Below, in pieces: positions 9,030 to 17,004 of a stretch of 20,403 nt of DNA. Origin of the DNA: an uncultured Pseudomonadota bacterium (lineage in GTDB: Bacteria; Desulfobacterota_B; Binatia; UBA9968); assembly GCA_946478635.1 (NCBI GenBank), contig CAMLCX010000023.1, positions 1 to 20,403 of the forward strand, given 5' to 3'. Position numbers and translations under genes: made by a program. The notes beneath the pieces were generated by a model. The model was not told the DNA's origin. It searched no databases and saw only the letters and a list, made by a program, of their open reading frames with translations. Numbering within the stretch: the stretch's first letter is position 1; every line of letters starts with the position of its first letter.

Positions 9030-9782
9030 TCAGATACCGCCGTTTGGGCTGAGCACTTGTCCGGTAAAATAACTCGCCTCATCGGACACCACGTAGGCGC
9101 ACGCCGCCGCAATATCTTCCGGCGTGCCGGCTCGACGCACGGCTGTACGGGCGACCAAGGTTGCCTTAAAATCCTGTAGCAGGTCTTGATTCGGAATGGC
9201 ATGACGCAGGATGGGCGTTTCAATTAGACCCGGCGCAATTGCGTTTACCGTTATACCTTTGGGACCCAGCTCCTGGGCTAAGGCTTTGGTGAAACCGATC
9301 ATTCCCTCTTTGGCGGCGTAATAGTGCGCGAGGCCGACTACACCACTTAAACCCGCGCGAGCGGTAAGGGTCACGATTCGGCCCCATCTTTCCTCGATCA
9401 TGTCTTCCAGCACGGCTTTTATGCAATTGAAAGTTCCCTTGAGATGAACCGCAATCATGCGGTCCCATTGCGCTTCAGTCATTCGAAGAATGGGAGCGTA
9501 TTCGGCAATTCCGGCACTGTTAACCAGAATGTGGATGGGTCCGAGATCTTGATGCACGCGCTCCACCGCGTCCTCGACACGCCGGCGGTCGGCAACGTCG
9601 ACTTCGAAAGCGAAAGCTCTGTGTCCGAAGGCGGCACATTGTTGAGCTACCTCCCGGGCGGCGGCCAGATCGATGTCGAAAATGGCGACCTCCGCTCCGT
9701 CTCGCGCGAGCCGCAGGCAGGTGCTTCGGCCGATACCCGATGCGCCGCCGGTGACGAGCGCGTTTTTCCTTGGCGAGTTCAT
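9030..9782 (-). CDS. FabG-like SDR oxidoreductase lacking the catalytic Ser
   Basis: A 250-aa classical short-chain dehydrogenase/reductase most like 3-oxoacyl-ACP reductases. The cofactor loop TGGASGIG (11-18) is intact, Asp36 at the end of strand 2 suggests NAD(H) rather than NADP(H), and NSAG (88-91) replaces NNAG. Tyr154 and Lys158 of the YxxxK motif are present. Aligned to E. coli FabG, the catalytic Ser is Ala141 (TLTARAG where FabG has TIGSVVG), and the helix-4 Asn of the tetrad is His113 (VHLKGTF, a form I recall from other SDRs). The ATG at 9782 has a good ribosome site (AAAGGAAA, about 7 nt away). It is the last gene of the operon, 91 nt after the LpxL-like gene. Expected role: reducing 3-ketoacyl-ACP, or an alcohol/ketone step on the finished chain. 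The missing Ser makes ketoreductase activity uncertain. Confidence 0.85.
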   Translation of the reverse strand: MNSPRKNALVTGGASGIGRSTCLRLARDGAEVAIFDIDLAAAREVAQQCAAFGHRAFAFEVDVADRRRVEDAVERVHQDLGPIHILVNSAGIAEYAPILRMTEAQWDRMIAVHLKGTFNCIKAVLEDMIEERWGRIVTLTARAGLSGVVGLAHYYAAKEGMIGFTKALAQELGPKGITVNAIAPGLIETPILRHAIPNQDLLQDFKATLVARTAVRRAGTPEDIAAACAYVVSDEASYFTGQVLSPNGGI

Positions 9783-9873
9783 CGTTGTTTCCTTTGGCCT
9801 GGTTCGCTTATCGAGCGTGCAGCAACTGGATGCAGTCGTAAAGCTGAAGGTCGTTCAAGGAGTTGTCGGGGGG

Positions 9874-10824
9874 TCATCCATCCAGGGCCATGCCCGGTTT
9901 GTACCGGTACTCCTTCCAGCGATTGTGCATCCATAAATACTGTTCCGGGTAGCGCTGAACGATGGCTCCCATCTCACGATTCATAGCTTCGGTTAGACGG
10001 AAAATTTCGTCTTTTTCAGGGCGCTCCGGGATGGGCCAAATCGGATCGCTTACCGAGATCTCAAACTGACGATCATCGGAGCTTCTGCAACAGGCAACCA
10101 CGACGATGGGCCGGTTGTAGCGTATGGCCAGGATCGCGGGAATGGGGGTCGTGACCGCCGCGCGTCCCAAGTAATCGATTGAAAGAGCTTTCATTGTGCG
10201 CTGGTCGGGTAACATGGCAATGGACTTGCCACGGCGGAGGGACAACTGCAAAAAATCCATGGAATGGGTTCTCGCGATAAACTTCTGACCGCTGGTGTGA
10301 CGATGACTGTCCAGCCATCTTGCCAAGTATCTGTTTGCCATCGGCCGGACGATCAAAACCGCCGGTATGCCAGCCTTGGAACCAAGAAAGGGAAGAAACT
10401 CCCAATTGCCGATGTGCGGGGTCACGAAGATGCAGCCGCGGGACTGCTCATGGATTTCCCTCGCTTTGCGATAAGGTTCCAGCCCCATTTGGCTCTCGCC
10501 GCTATCACGCAGGAGTCCTGGATCACCGGAGAATTGAAAATGAGCCGTTTCAAACCACGATGCAACTAGAGAGCAACAGCTCCTGCGGGCGATCAGGCGG
10601 ATATCCCGTTCGCTCTTTTTGCCGGCAAAAACAACGCGCAAATTGTCCAGGGCGATTTTCCGTCGACGGCGCAGGCCATAGTAGACCAAACTGCCCAACG
10701 CGCGGCTCGCTCGATGCACCGTCTTGCGCGGCATCCTTCGGGCCATCGCAAAACCCAAGTAGAAAAGCGTGAATTCGGCAATCTGGATGAATGCGCTTTG
10801 CCGTATGTTTCTTTTCCAGGTCAT
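9874..10824 (-). CDS. LpxL/HtrB-family lipid A-type acyltransferase
   Basis: A 316-aa member of the lysophospholipid/lipid A late acyltransferase family, normal length for LpxL/LpxM. These inner-membrane enzymes transfer an acyl group from acyl-ACP to a hydroxyacyl chain of Kdo-lipid A. The catalytic HX4E motif is HIGNWE (His137, Glu142), followed by LPDQR and YLGRAAVTTPIPAILA, the usual second block, and the C-terminal YLWMHNRWK. A hydrophobic N-terminal segment (about 11-27) is a likely membrane anchor. The start lies 14 nt after the stop of the Cys-to-Ser KAS homologue, so the genes are almost certainly co-transcribed. Placement at the end of a private fatty-acid-type operon, with LPS core genes nearby, suggests it transfers that operon's product. 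An aryl-polyene-style transferase of the same family is the main alternative. Confidence 0.9.
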   Translation of the reverse strand: MTWKRNIRQSAFIQIAEFTLFYLGFAMARRMPRKTVHRASRALGSLVYYGLRRRRKIALDNLRVVFAGKKSERDIRLIARRSCCSLVASWFETAHFQFSGDPGLLRDSGESQMGLEPYRKAREIHEQSRGCIFVTPHIGNWEFLPFLGSKAGIPAVLIVRPMANRYLARWLDSHRHTSGQKFIARTHSMDFLQLSLRRGKSIAMLPDQRTMKALSIDYLGRAAVTTPIPAILAIRYNRPIVVVACCRSSDDRQFEISVSDPIWPIPERPEKDEIFRLTEAMNREMGAIVQRYPEQYLWMHNRWKEYRYKPGMALDG

Positions 10825-10838
10825 GAAACGGGGAAGCT

Positions 10839-12125
10839 TTACTTGAGCGATACGACGACCGAGGAAGATTGCCCGCCCAGCCCGTAACTGACCGACAATA
10901 CCGTTACTTTGTCCGTCGGCTGATGCCGATCAGTTATTTTCAGCGCGGAAAATTCCCGCTCGGCGCCGGTAAAGTTCAAAGTTGATGGGACGATCCTTTC
11001 GGCGACGGCTTTGAGGCTCAGAATTATTTCCGTTATGTCGCTGGCGGCCCCCATATGCCCGGTATATGCCTTCAACCCGCAAATTGGAACATTAGCTCCC
11101 TCGGCGGCCATGAGGTCGACGGCGGATATCAGTTCGGCTGCGTCGCCTTTCTGCGTGCCGCTTCCATGGGCGTTGATAAAAGCGAGATCGCCCACGTCGC
11201 AGTGAGCTTCAGCGAGCGCGATTCGCGCGCATCGTGAGCTGACGATCTCTGAAACGCTGAGATTCGTTGCGTCGGCAATCTCCATCGCGTTACCACAGCC
11301 GGCAATTTTTCCCAGAATCGTTGCGCCCCTGTGCGCCGCCGCTTCGGCGGCCTCCAATAATACCGCCGCGCCGCCTTCACCGGGTATGAATCCATCGCGT
11401 CTACGATCGAAAGGTTTGAAGGACGCCGCGCCGAATTGGCATTTAGAGAGTAATCCCAAACCTTGCAGCTCGAACAAGGGGATTTCACTGATCCAGTTGC
11501 CGTAACCCACAGCCAAAGCCGCATCCGCTCGGCCCTGCTGAATCGATCGAAACGCCAATTCCACTGCCTGGCTCCCGTGGGGTGACAAGCTTGCCAGACT
11601 TGTGTTCGGCCCGCGGCACTCGTAGCAGGCCGACAAAAAACTGAAGAGATTGTTGGCCATGGACTCGAGCAGAAAAAAGGGATTGGCCCCTGTCAAGGCC
11701 GACCGATTCAAGATCTCGTAGTCAAGCGCACCGAAATGGCCTGTCGCTTCCCGGGTCGCCGGGGCAAGACACTCGTAGCCGATCTCGCTGAGATCGCCCG
11801 ACGCAATATAAAGCGCGCGCCGCGCGGGGGAAATTGCCCTGAAGGGCCCGTCCGCAGCGGCCACGGCCTGCGATGCTGCGGCAAGCCCCAGCAGGGATCC
11901 CCGGTTGAGAAATTTCATCTGAGCCGTTAGATGTGCGGCCGGCGGCTCCAAACGCGGGAACTCCGTGACCCTGCCGAGGTACTGAAAGCTGCGCGGCCGA
12001 CCTTCGTTTGGATAGTGACCGATGCCCGTCTTCAAGGCCTTTACTTGACGCCAGTTTTCTTCCACTCCTATTCCCAGCGCCGTGAGTAAACCTGCGCCGG
12101 TGACAACGACCTCTCTTGCGCTCAC
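10839..12125 (-). CDS. KAS-family protein with active-site Cys to Ser (CLF-like)
   Basis: A 428-aa FabF-fold beta-ketoacyl synthase homologue. The nucleophile region reads SLASLSPHGSQAV where active paralogues here have SxSSACAAGAQAI, which places Ser181 at the Cys position. The other two catalytic positions are kept: His320 in NAHGSGT, and Lys352/His357 in LKAYTGHMG. The C-terminal GLGGQSSS glycine block is present. Without Cys it should not perform normal condensation; relatives with this pattern act as chain-length factors or malonyl-ACP decarboxylases. The GTG start at 12125-12123 overlaps the TGA of the dehydratase before it (GTGA), implying translational coupling. The two halves of a KS/CLF dimer need not be adjacent; KS2 (12638-13918) is the nearest intact partner. 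The frame is clean, so decay is unlikely. Confidence 0.85.
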   Translation of the reverse strand: MSAREVVVTGAGLLTALGIGVEENWRQVKALKTGIGHYPNEGRPRSFQYLGRVTEFPRLEPPAAHLTAQMKFLNRGSLLGLAAASQAVAAADGPFRAISPARRALYIASGDLSEIGYECLAPATREATGHFGALDYEILNRSALTGANPFFLLESMANNLFSFLSACYECRGPNTSLASLSPHGSQAVELAFRSIQQGRADAALAVGYGNWISEIPLFELQGLGLLSKCQFGAASFKPFDRRRDGFIPGEGGAAVLLEAAEAAAHRGATILGKIAGCGNAMEIADATNLSVSEIVSSRCARIALAEAHCDVGDLAFINAHGSGTQKGDAAELISAVDLMAAEGANVPICGLKAYTGHMGAASDITEIILSLKAVAERIVPSTLNFTGAEREFSALKITDRHQPTDKVTVLSVSYGLGGQSSSVVVSLK

Positions 12126-12577
12126 GGAAACGGCTCGGTCCTGGTTAAGATTCTGAAAAACTTTTTTTGTTCCTGGACATTCTCGATAGAATCCAGTGGC
12201 ACGATCGCACCGGTGAATTCCGCTATGATTGTCTTTTTTCCCGCCACCGAACAGAACCCCTCATAACGGCTCAGGGCTGAAGAGCTGGTGGCATTGCGTT
12301 GCAACTCGAGCCCTACCTTATCGCCGGGCAGCGTCACGCCATAGAACATGCAGCGCTCGACCTTTTGCAACAACAACCAGTTATTGAAATCGGACGACAC
12401 CGCTTCGAGCCATCCGGCAAGCTGCACCAGGGCCTCCACGAGCAGCAAGCCGGGCATGACCGGCATGTTGGGAAAGTGGAACTCGAGAAAATCCTCGCTC
12501 ATGGCGACATTTTTGACGCCTTTGATGCTACGAGCGGGCTCCCATTCCAAAATACGGTCAACCAACAAGTAACGCAT
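12122..12577 (-). CDS. FabZ-type hotdog 3-hydroxyacyl-ACP dehydratase (second copy)
   Basis: A 151-aa single-hotdog protein like FabZ (usual length about 145-155). The catalytic pair is His34 in EFHFPN and Glu48 in LLLVEALVQ, 14 residues apart as in FabZ, with the MPG turn between them. It should dehydrate 3-hydroxyacyl-ACP to trans-2-enoyl-ACP. The ATG at 12577 gives an MRYLLVDRIL start that matches the MRFLLYDRVL start of the other dehydratase in this operon. However, the ribosome site AAGGA (12594-12590) is 12 nt away. A TTG at 12586 is an alternative but only 3 nt from AAGGA. The C-terminal tail (about 130-151) is polar and longer than usual. It lies between KS2 and the Cys-to-Ser KAS. 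Sequence similarity to the other dehydratase is only moderate, so this is not a recent duplication. Confidence 0.88.
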   Translation of the reverse strand: MRYLLVDRILEWEPARSIKGVKNVAMSEDFLEFHFPNMPVMPGLLLVEALVQLAGWLEAVSSDFNNWLLLQKVERCMFYGVTLPGDKVGLELQRNATSSSALSRYEGFCSVAGKKTIIAEFTGAIVPLDSIENVQEQKKFFRILTRTEPFP

Positions 12578-12637
12578 AAAAGCCAATCATCCTTATTCGG
12601 AAAATAGAGCGTGTCGAGACGAAACTTAAAGGCGCTC

Positions 12638-13918
12638 TCAGTTGAGATATTTTTTGATCACAATCGAAGCATTCTGGCCGCCAAAGCCAAAGGAGTTCGA
12701 TAACGCCGCTCGCACCGTGCGCCTGCGCTTCACGTTAGGAACGTAGTCCAGATCGCATTTGGGATCCGGATGATTCAGATTGATGGTCGGGTGAATTTCG
12801 TCCCGGTGCACGCTCAGAACCGTAAAAACGAACTCCGGCGCGCCCGCAGCCGCCATCAAATGGCCGATTAATGATTTGCTGGAACTGATGGCGACCTGGC
12901 GCGCGTGCTCCTGGAATACTTCCTTGATGGCGAGTGTTTCGGTGATGTCATTAAGTTTTGTGCCGGTTCCATGGGCGTTGATGTAATCGATCTCTGCCGG
13001 GGCGAGATCGGCATCGCGCAGGGCTTTACCCATGGACAGCACCGCGCCCCGACCGTCGGGATGCGGCGCGGTGATTTGGTACGCATCCATCGAAGCAGCG
13101 TAACCGCCGACCTCAGCGTAAATTCTTGCGCCGCGCCGGCGCGCGTGATTTTCCTCCTCCAATATGACTGCTGCCGCGCCCTCGCCCATGACCAACCCGG
13201 CCCTGGTGCGGTCAAAGGGGCGGCAGGCGGTGTGAAATTCCGTGGCTCGGGTGTCGGCGGCTTGCAGCAGAATGAAGCTTAAGAGTCCCACCGGATTGAT
13301 CATCGAGTCGGCGCCTCCCGCAAGCATGACATCTGCCTCTCCTCTCTGAATCGTCCGAAGGGCGATGCCGAGCGCTTGAGTCGCCGAGGCGCATGCCGAC
13401 GTTAGGGTGGAGTTCAGACCGCCTAGGCCGAACCGTTCGCCGATGAGCGCCGCCGCTCTGTGCGGGCGGTTCCGGATCATCGATTCGCCGCACACGTTTG
13501 CGCATTCCCGGCCGAAGGCGGCAAAGTCGAATTGACCTTGCCGCGACACCCAGCGGTGAATATCCTCGGGCCGGAAAATACCAAGACCGGCGCCGAATAA
13601 AACTCCGGCGCGGGAATTTACCTCTCCAAAGGTCATGCCGCTATCCTCGAGCGCCGCCCGCGCCGCGCGAAGAGCGAAGAGGGTTCTGCGTTCGCCGTTC
13701 ATCGCGGCATCATTTCGAAATTCTGCCGTCAATGTTTTCCAGTCGGTTTCCGAAACCGCGCCCACGCTCTGGATCGGGCAGCGCTCCGCGCCGCCCAGCT
13801 TGATCCTACTGATTCCTGAAATTCCCGCGAGCGCCTTGCGCCAGTTTTCCTCGAGATCGAGACCCAACGAGGTGACCGTTCCCATTCCCGTCACGACGAC
13901 TCTCTGGCGGCTTTGCAT
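12638..13918 (-). CDS. fabF: 3-oxoacyl-ACP synthase II-type ketosynthase KS2 (Cys intact)
   Basis: A 426-aa FabF-family condensing enzyme. The full Cys-His-His triad is visible: Cys176 in TSACASATQAL, His316 in INAHGTGT, Lys348/His353 in SSKSLIGHLMAAAG. The C-terminal SNSFGFGGQNAS block is intact. It should elongate acyl chains with malonyl-ACP. The ATG at 13918 begins just before the conserved RVVVTGMG strand. A TTG at 13942 overlapping the upstream TGA is a possible alternative that would add eight residues. It sits between the two dehydratases. The DPKCDLDYVPN segment is shared almost exactly with KS1, so the two intact enzymes are closer to each other than to the Cys-less pair. The symbol denotes family only: this is a specialised paralogue, not necessarily the housekeeping FabF. 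Confidence 0.92.
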   Translation of the reverse strand: MQSRQRVVVTGMGTVTSLGLDLEENWRKALAGISGISRIKLGGAERCPIQSVGAVSETDWKTLTAEFRNDAAMNGERRTLFALRAARAALEDSGMTFGEVNSRAGVLFGAGLGIFRPEDIHRWVSRQGQFDFAAFGRECANVCGESMIRNRPHRAAALIGERFGLGGLNSTLTSACASATQALGIALRTIQRGEADVMLAGGADSMINPVGLLSFILLQAADTRATEFHTACRPFDRTRAGLVMGEGAAAVILEEENHARRRGARIYAEVGGYAASMDAYQITAPHPDGRGAVLSMGKALRDADLAPAEIDYINAHGTGTKLNDITETLAIKEVFQEHARQVAISSSKSLIGHLMAAAGAPEFVFTVLSVHRDEIHPTINLNHPDPKCDLDYVPNVKRRRTVRAALSNSFGFGGQNASIVIKKYLN

Positions 13919-13938
13919 CCGATTGTCCGTTGAGCTTT

Positions 13939-14385
13939 TCAAACGTCGGCGCGGCCGCTGTAATAGCGGAATCGCGCCGCCAGTTCGGCTGGGTCGCGCT
14001 GCGGGAAGTGGCTGTAAACGATGCGATCGATCGAAGCAATCACCCCGCCGCCCGCCTCAATGCGCGCGCTGCCGAGCGTGTCTTTCGCGTTGGTCGACAA
14101 AATTTGCCCATGAATTACGGCCTCGACGCCCGGGCGCAAATCCTGCGGCACGGCTGCGCCTTCGATCATAGACATAAGCGTGTAGATTTTAAAATCGTAA
14201 GAGTAGTTGATCAGCCAGCCGAGCAGCTGAGCCATCGCTTCGATACAAACGACGCCGGGGACCAACGCCCCCTTGGAAAAATGCCGTCTATGATACTCTT
14301 CGGATAAGGCAAAACACTTGACGCCGACGATGGCGCTCATTTTGTCCAACGTCAAGACTCGGTCGTAGAGCAAGAACCGCATCAT
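13939..14385 (-). CDS. FabZ-type hotdog 3-hydroxyacyl-ACP dehydratase (first copy)
   Basis: A 148-aa FabZ-like protein. Catalytic His35 in RRHFSKG and Glu49 in VCIEAMAQ are 14 residues apart, with the VPG turn between, so the active site looks intact. The start is one of two adjacent ATGs at 14385 and 14382. GAAGG just upstream fits the second better (5 nt), but the protein is the same apart from one Met. It starts 8 nt after the stop of the Cys-to-Ala KAS and ends 20 nt before KS2. Two dehydratases in one operon could be a heterodimer, as proposed for aryl polyene clusters, or could serve different chain lengths. Both copies here keep His and Glu, so neither looks like an inactive partner. 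Confidence 0.88.
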   Translation of the reverse strand: MMRFLLYDRVLTLDKMSAIVGVKCFALSEEYHRRHFSKGALVPGVVCIEAMAQLLGWLINYSYDFKIYTLMSMIEGAAVPQDLRPGVEAVIHGQILSTNAKDTLGSARIEAGGGVIASIDRIVYSHFPQRDPAELAARFRYYSGRADV

Positions 14386-14393
14386 ATCCTTCG

Positions 14394-15680
14394 CTAGGAC
14401 AGAGCCTCGACGATGAGGGAATCGCAGTGTCCTTCCCAGCTCCGGCAATTCACCAGGATACGTCTTGGCGCTGTGATCGGACCGTCCCAATCGTTCTCCT
14501 TGCCGGACCCGAAAAACAGGCGTAACGCCGGCACGAGGCCGCTGTTCAGAATCCGCAACGCCACGATCGTGTCGACCACGGGCGCCGCTGCGAGCAAGTG
14601 ACCGAGAGCGCCTTTCGTTGAGACGCCGATGAGCTTGTTCAGGCGGCTCGCAAAAACCTCCTCCACCGCATTTGTTTCATTGCTGTCGCCGGCCGAGGCG
14701 CCATCCCGATGCAGAAGGATCACGTCGATGTCGGAGGGCAGCAGTTGCGCGCTCTGCAACGCCACACGCATCGCTCGCGCGATCGCTTCGCGGCCGGGCA
14801 CGGACGATTGTTTCTCCGCGCCAAACGCGCTGCCGCAGCCTGTGATCATGGCCATCGGCGAGGCGCCCCGAGCCAGAGCGGCTTGGCGCGACTCCAGGGC
14901 GAGAAAACCAGCTCCCTCGCCGAGGTAGATGCCGCCCACATGCGTGGCTGGCGGAAGACCATCGGCTTTCTCAGATTGATGATCGGGGCTGAGCACTCCG
15001 TCAAGCTGCGCCCGGGCCAGACTAAAGGGCGAAACCTTCTCGCTGACGCCGCCTGTAATAACCGCGCGAGATCTGCCTTCGTGCAGCGTTTTAATCGCTT
15101 CGGCGATGGCCTGCGCACCGGCGCCGGCGTGGGATGAGAACACCGCGTTTTCGCCGCGCATATGCATCCGGATTGCCGCCTGGCAGGGGCCGATGTTGTT
15201 CGACATGAACAGGCTAATCAGCGGATAGATCTCCCGGTAGCCGCGCGACCAAAATCGATCGTTATCGAAGTTCCCGGTCTCGTCCATGGATGAGAGAACC
15301 GCCGGCAGAAGATCGTCGACACGAAGATCGACCGCCCCCATGCCGACGAAAAGCCCGATTTCCTCAGCCGGAACCCTTGCTTCATCCAGGCGCGCTTCAT
15401 GAAAAGCCGTAAGGGCGCATTTCATGAGCAGGTAAGAAGGCAAGTCCATGATTCGCGCGGAGCGAGAATCATTGTCGAATTCCGAGCAATCCAGCCCGTT
15501 GATTTGAGCCGCCAACTTGCAGGCAAAACCGCCAGCGTCAAATCCTTCAATGGGTCGAACCGCTTTTTTCCCGGCGAGCAGAGCCTGCCAGATTTCTGAG
15601 ACGCTGTGCCCCAGGGCACTGATTGCAGCGGCGCCCGTGATGACCACCGGGTTTGCTAACGTGTCTCGCTGTGATCCCAT
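14394..15680 (-). CDS. KAS-family protein with active-site Cys to Ala (CLF-like)
   Basis: A 428-aa beta-ketoacyl synthase homologue, the most divergent of the four here. The nucleophile loop is FSSHAGAGAQAI, with Ala185 at the Cys position. The first catalytic His is kept (His324, in LLHRDGAS in place of NAHGTST), as are Lys356 and His361 in STKGALGHLLAAA. Known Cys-to-Ala or Cys-to-Gln KAS proteins lose condensation but can decarboxylate malonyl-ACP or pair with an active KS as chain-length factor. The C-terminal FGFGGQN signature is degraded to a CRSWEGHCDS segment. The ATG at 15680 overlaps nothing and lies 7 nt after the KS1 stop (15688), the classic KS-then-CLF arrangement of type II polyketide synthases. 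An upstream extension of the frame runs into the KS1 gene and is ignored. There is no frameshift or stop, so it is unlikely to be a pseudogene. Confidence 0.86.
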   Translation of the reverse strand: MGSQRDTLANPVVITGAAAISALGHSVSEIWQALLAGKKAVRPIEGFDAGGFACKLAAQINGLDCSEFDNDSRSARIMDLPSYLLMKCALTAFHEARLDEARVPAEEIGLFVGMGAVDLRVDDLLPAVLSSMDETGNFDNDRFWSRGYREIYPLISLFMSNNIGPCQAAIRMHMRGENAVFSSHAGAGAQAIAEAIKTLHEGRSRAVITGGVSEKVSPFSLARAQLDGVLSPDHQSEKADGLPPATHVGGIYLGEGAGFLALESRQAALARGASPMAMITGCGSAFGAEKQSSVPGREAIARAMRVALQSAQLLPSDIDVILLHRDGASAGDSNETNAVEEVFASRLNKLIGVSTKGALGHLLAAAPVVDTIVALRILNSGLVPALRLFFGSGKENDWDGPITAPRRILVNCRSWEGHCDSLIVEALS

Positions 15681-15687
15681 CGCATCT

Positions 15688-16986
15688 CTATTCGTCGGCA
15701 AATTTGCCGAGGCAAAGGCAGGCATTTTGGCCGCCGAAACCGAACGAGTTCGAAAGCGTAACACGTTGCGCTTTGGCGCGGGCCACATTGGGCACATAGT
15801 CCAGGTCGCATTTAGGATCGGGGAACTGGTAGTTGATGGTTGGCAAGAGAACGGCCTGACGCATGCCGAGCAGCGTAAGAATGCACTCGATGGCGCCCGC
15901 CGCCGCGATCGTGTGACCCAGCATGGACTTGTTGGAGCTTACCGGAACCTCCTTTGCTCTTGCGCCCAGCAGATTTTTGATTGCCAGGGTTTCAAGCGTG
16001 TCGTTTTGAGCCGTCGAGGTTCCGTGGGCGTTGATATAGTCCACATCCTTAGGCTCCAGTCGGGCGTCGTCGAGCGCCTTGCGCATGACCAGCAATGCGC
16101 CGGCTGCTTTCGGTTCCATGTCTGTGATCCTGTAAGCATCCGCCGAGTCACCGTAGCCAAGGACTTCTCCCAGGATTTCGGCGTTGCGCGAACGCGCGTG
16201 GCCGAGTTCTTCGAGGACCACGACCGCCGCTCCCTCGGATAACACAAAGCCCGTACGCTTTCGATCGAAGGGTCGCGAGGCCGCTTGCGGATCACTGGAG
16301 CGTTCGGCCAGAGCCTTGATGACGACAAAGCCGAGCAAGCCGACTAGATTGACATTCGCTTCACAGCCTCCGGCCATCATCACCTCGGCTCTTCCTTCGC
16401 GGATTTGCCGGAACGCCTCGCCGATCGCCTGAGCGCCGGCGGCGCACGCCGAGGAGATCGACAGATTCGGGCCCTTGCACGCAAATGCCGAGGCGAGAAT
16501 CGCCATCGCGACATCCGGTTTGCGCTTAAAGAACGATAGATAGGAGTAGCCTCCGGCGCGCAAAAGGCCGGCGACATCCCAGCCATGGATGGGGTCGTGA
16601 AAGCGGTGCAAAAATTTGAGCTCTTCTGTCGAGGGCTTGTCGCCGTGGGAGCCGACCGCAACGCCGACACTTTCGCGGTCGCTGATGTTTTCCAGCCGTG
16701 CCTGGCGGGCTGCCTCGCGGCCGGCGACCATCATGAGTTTGACGCCGCGGGACGCGAATTTTTCAAGCCGGCGGGTTCTCGGTTCGGCAAATCCGTCGAG
16801 GCAAGCGTCATCGATCTCGCCGGCGATGCGGCAGGGCAACCCGCGCGTGTCGAAGGAGCGGATCAAGCCGATCCCCGATTCGCCGCGCGACGCCCGCTGA
16901 AAGGTCTCCAACGAGTTTCGTCCCAACGGCGTGATCATGCCGTATCCGGTGACCACCACTCTGCGCGCAACGGAAGCGGCTGGCAT
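15688..16986 (-). CDS. fabF: 3-oxoacyl-ACP synthase II-type ketosynthase KS1 (Cys intact)
   Basis: A 432-aa FabF-type condensing enzyme with the complete active site: Cys181 in SISSACAAGAQAI, His321 in INAHGTST, and Lys353/His358 in SNKSMLGHTIAAAG. The C-terminal SNSFGFGGQNA block is intact. The N-terminal RRVVVTGYGMITPLG is the usual opening strand. The ATG at 16986 follows the ACP stop (17005) by 18 nt; an A-rich stretch precedes it but no strong Shine-Dalgarno. The gene order ACP, KS, Cys-less KAS mirrors type II PKS minimal sets. It should load acyl groups and condense them with malonyl-ACP, probably as a dimer with the next gene product. Substrate and chain length cannot be deduced. Confidence 0.93.
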   Translation of the reverse strand: MPAASVARRVVVTGYGMITPLGRNSLETFQRASRGESGIGLIRSFDTRGLPCRIAGEIDDACLDGFAEPRTRRLEKFASRGVKLMMVAGREAARQARLENISDRESVGVAVGSHGDKPSTEELKFLHRFHDPIHGWDVAGLLRAGGYSYLSFFKRKPDVAMAILASAFACKGPNLSISSACAAGAQAIGEAFRQIREGRAEVMMAGGCEANVNLVGLLGFVVIKALAERSSDPQAASRPFDRKRTGFVLSEGAAVVVLEELGHARSRNAEILGEVLGYGDSADAYRITDMEPKAAGALLVMRKALDDARLEPKDVDYINAHGTSTAQNDTLETLAIKNLLGARAKEVPVSSNKSMLGHTIAAAGAIECILTLLGMRQAVLLPTINYQFPDPKCDLDYVPNVARAKAQRVTLSNSFGFGGQNACLCLGKFADE

Positions 16987-17004
16987 GCTGTGCTTTTTTC
17001 TCGA

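Noticed and set aside
14394..15680. The Cys-to-Ala KAS homologue as a pseudogene
   Set aside because: The frame is full length, the His, Lys and His positions are kept, and it is tightly placed after KS1, as expected for a chain-length factor.
10839..16986. Recent tandem duplication of KAS and dehydratase genes
   Set aside because: The copies differ widely in sequence, active-site residues and C-terminal blocks; they look like old, specialised paralogues.
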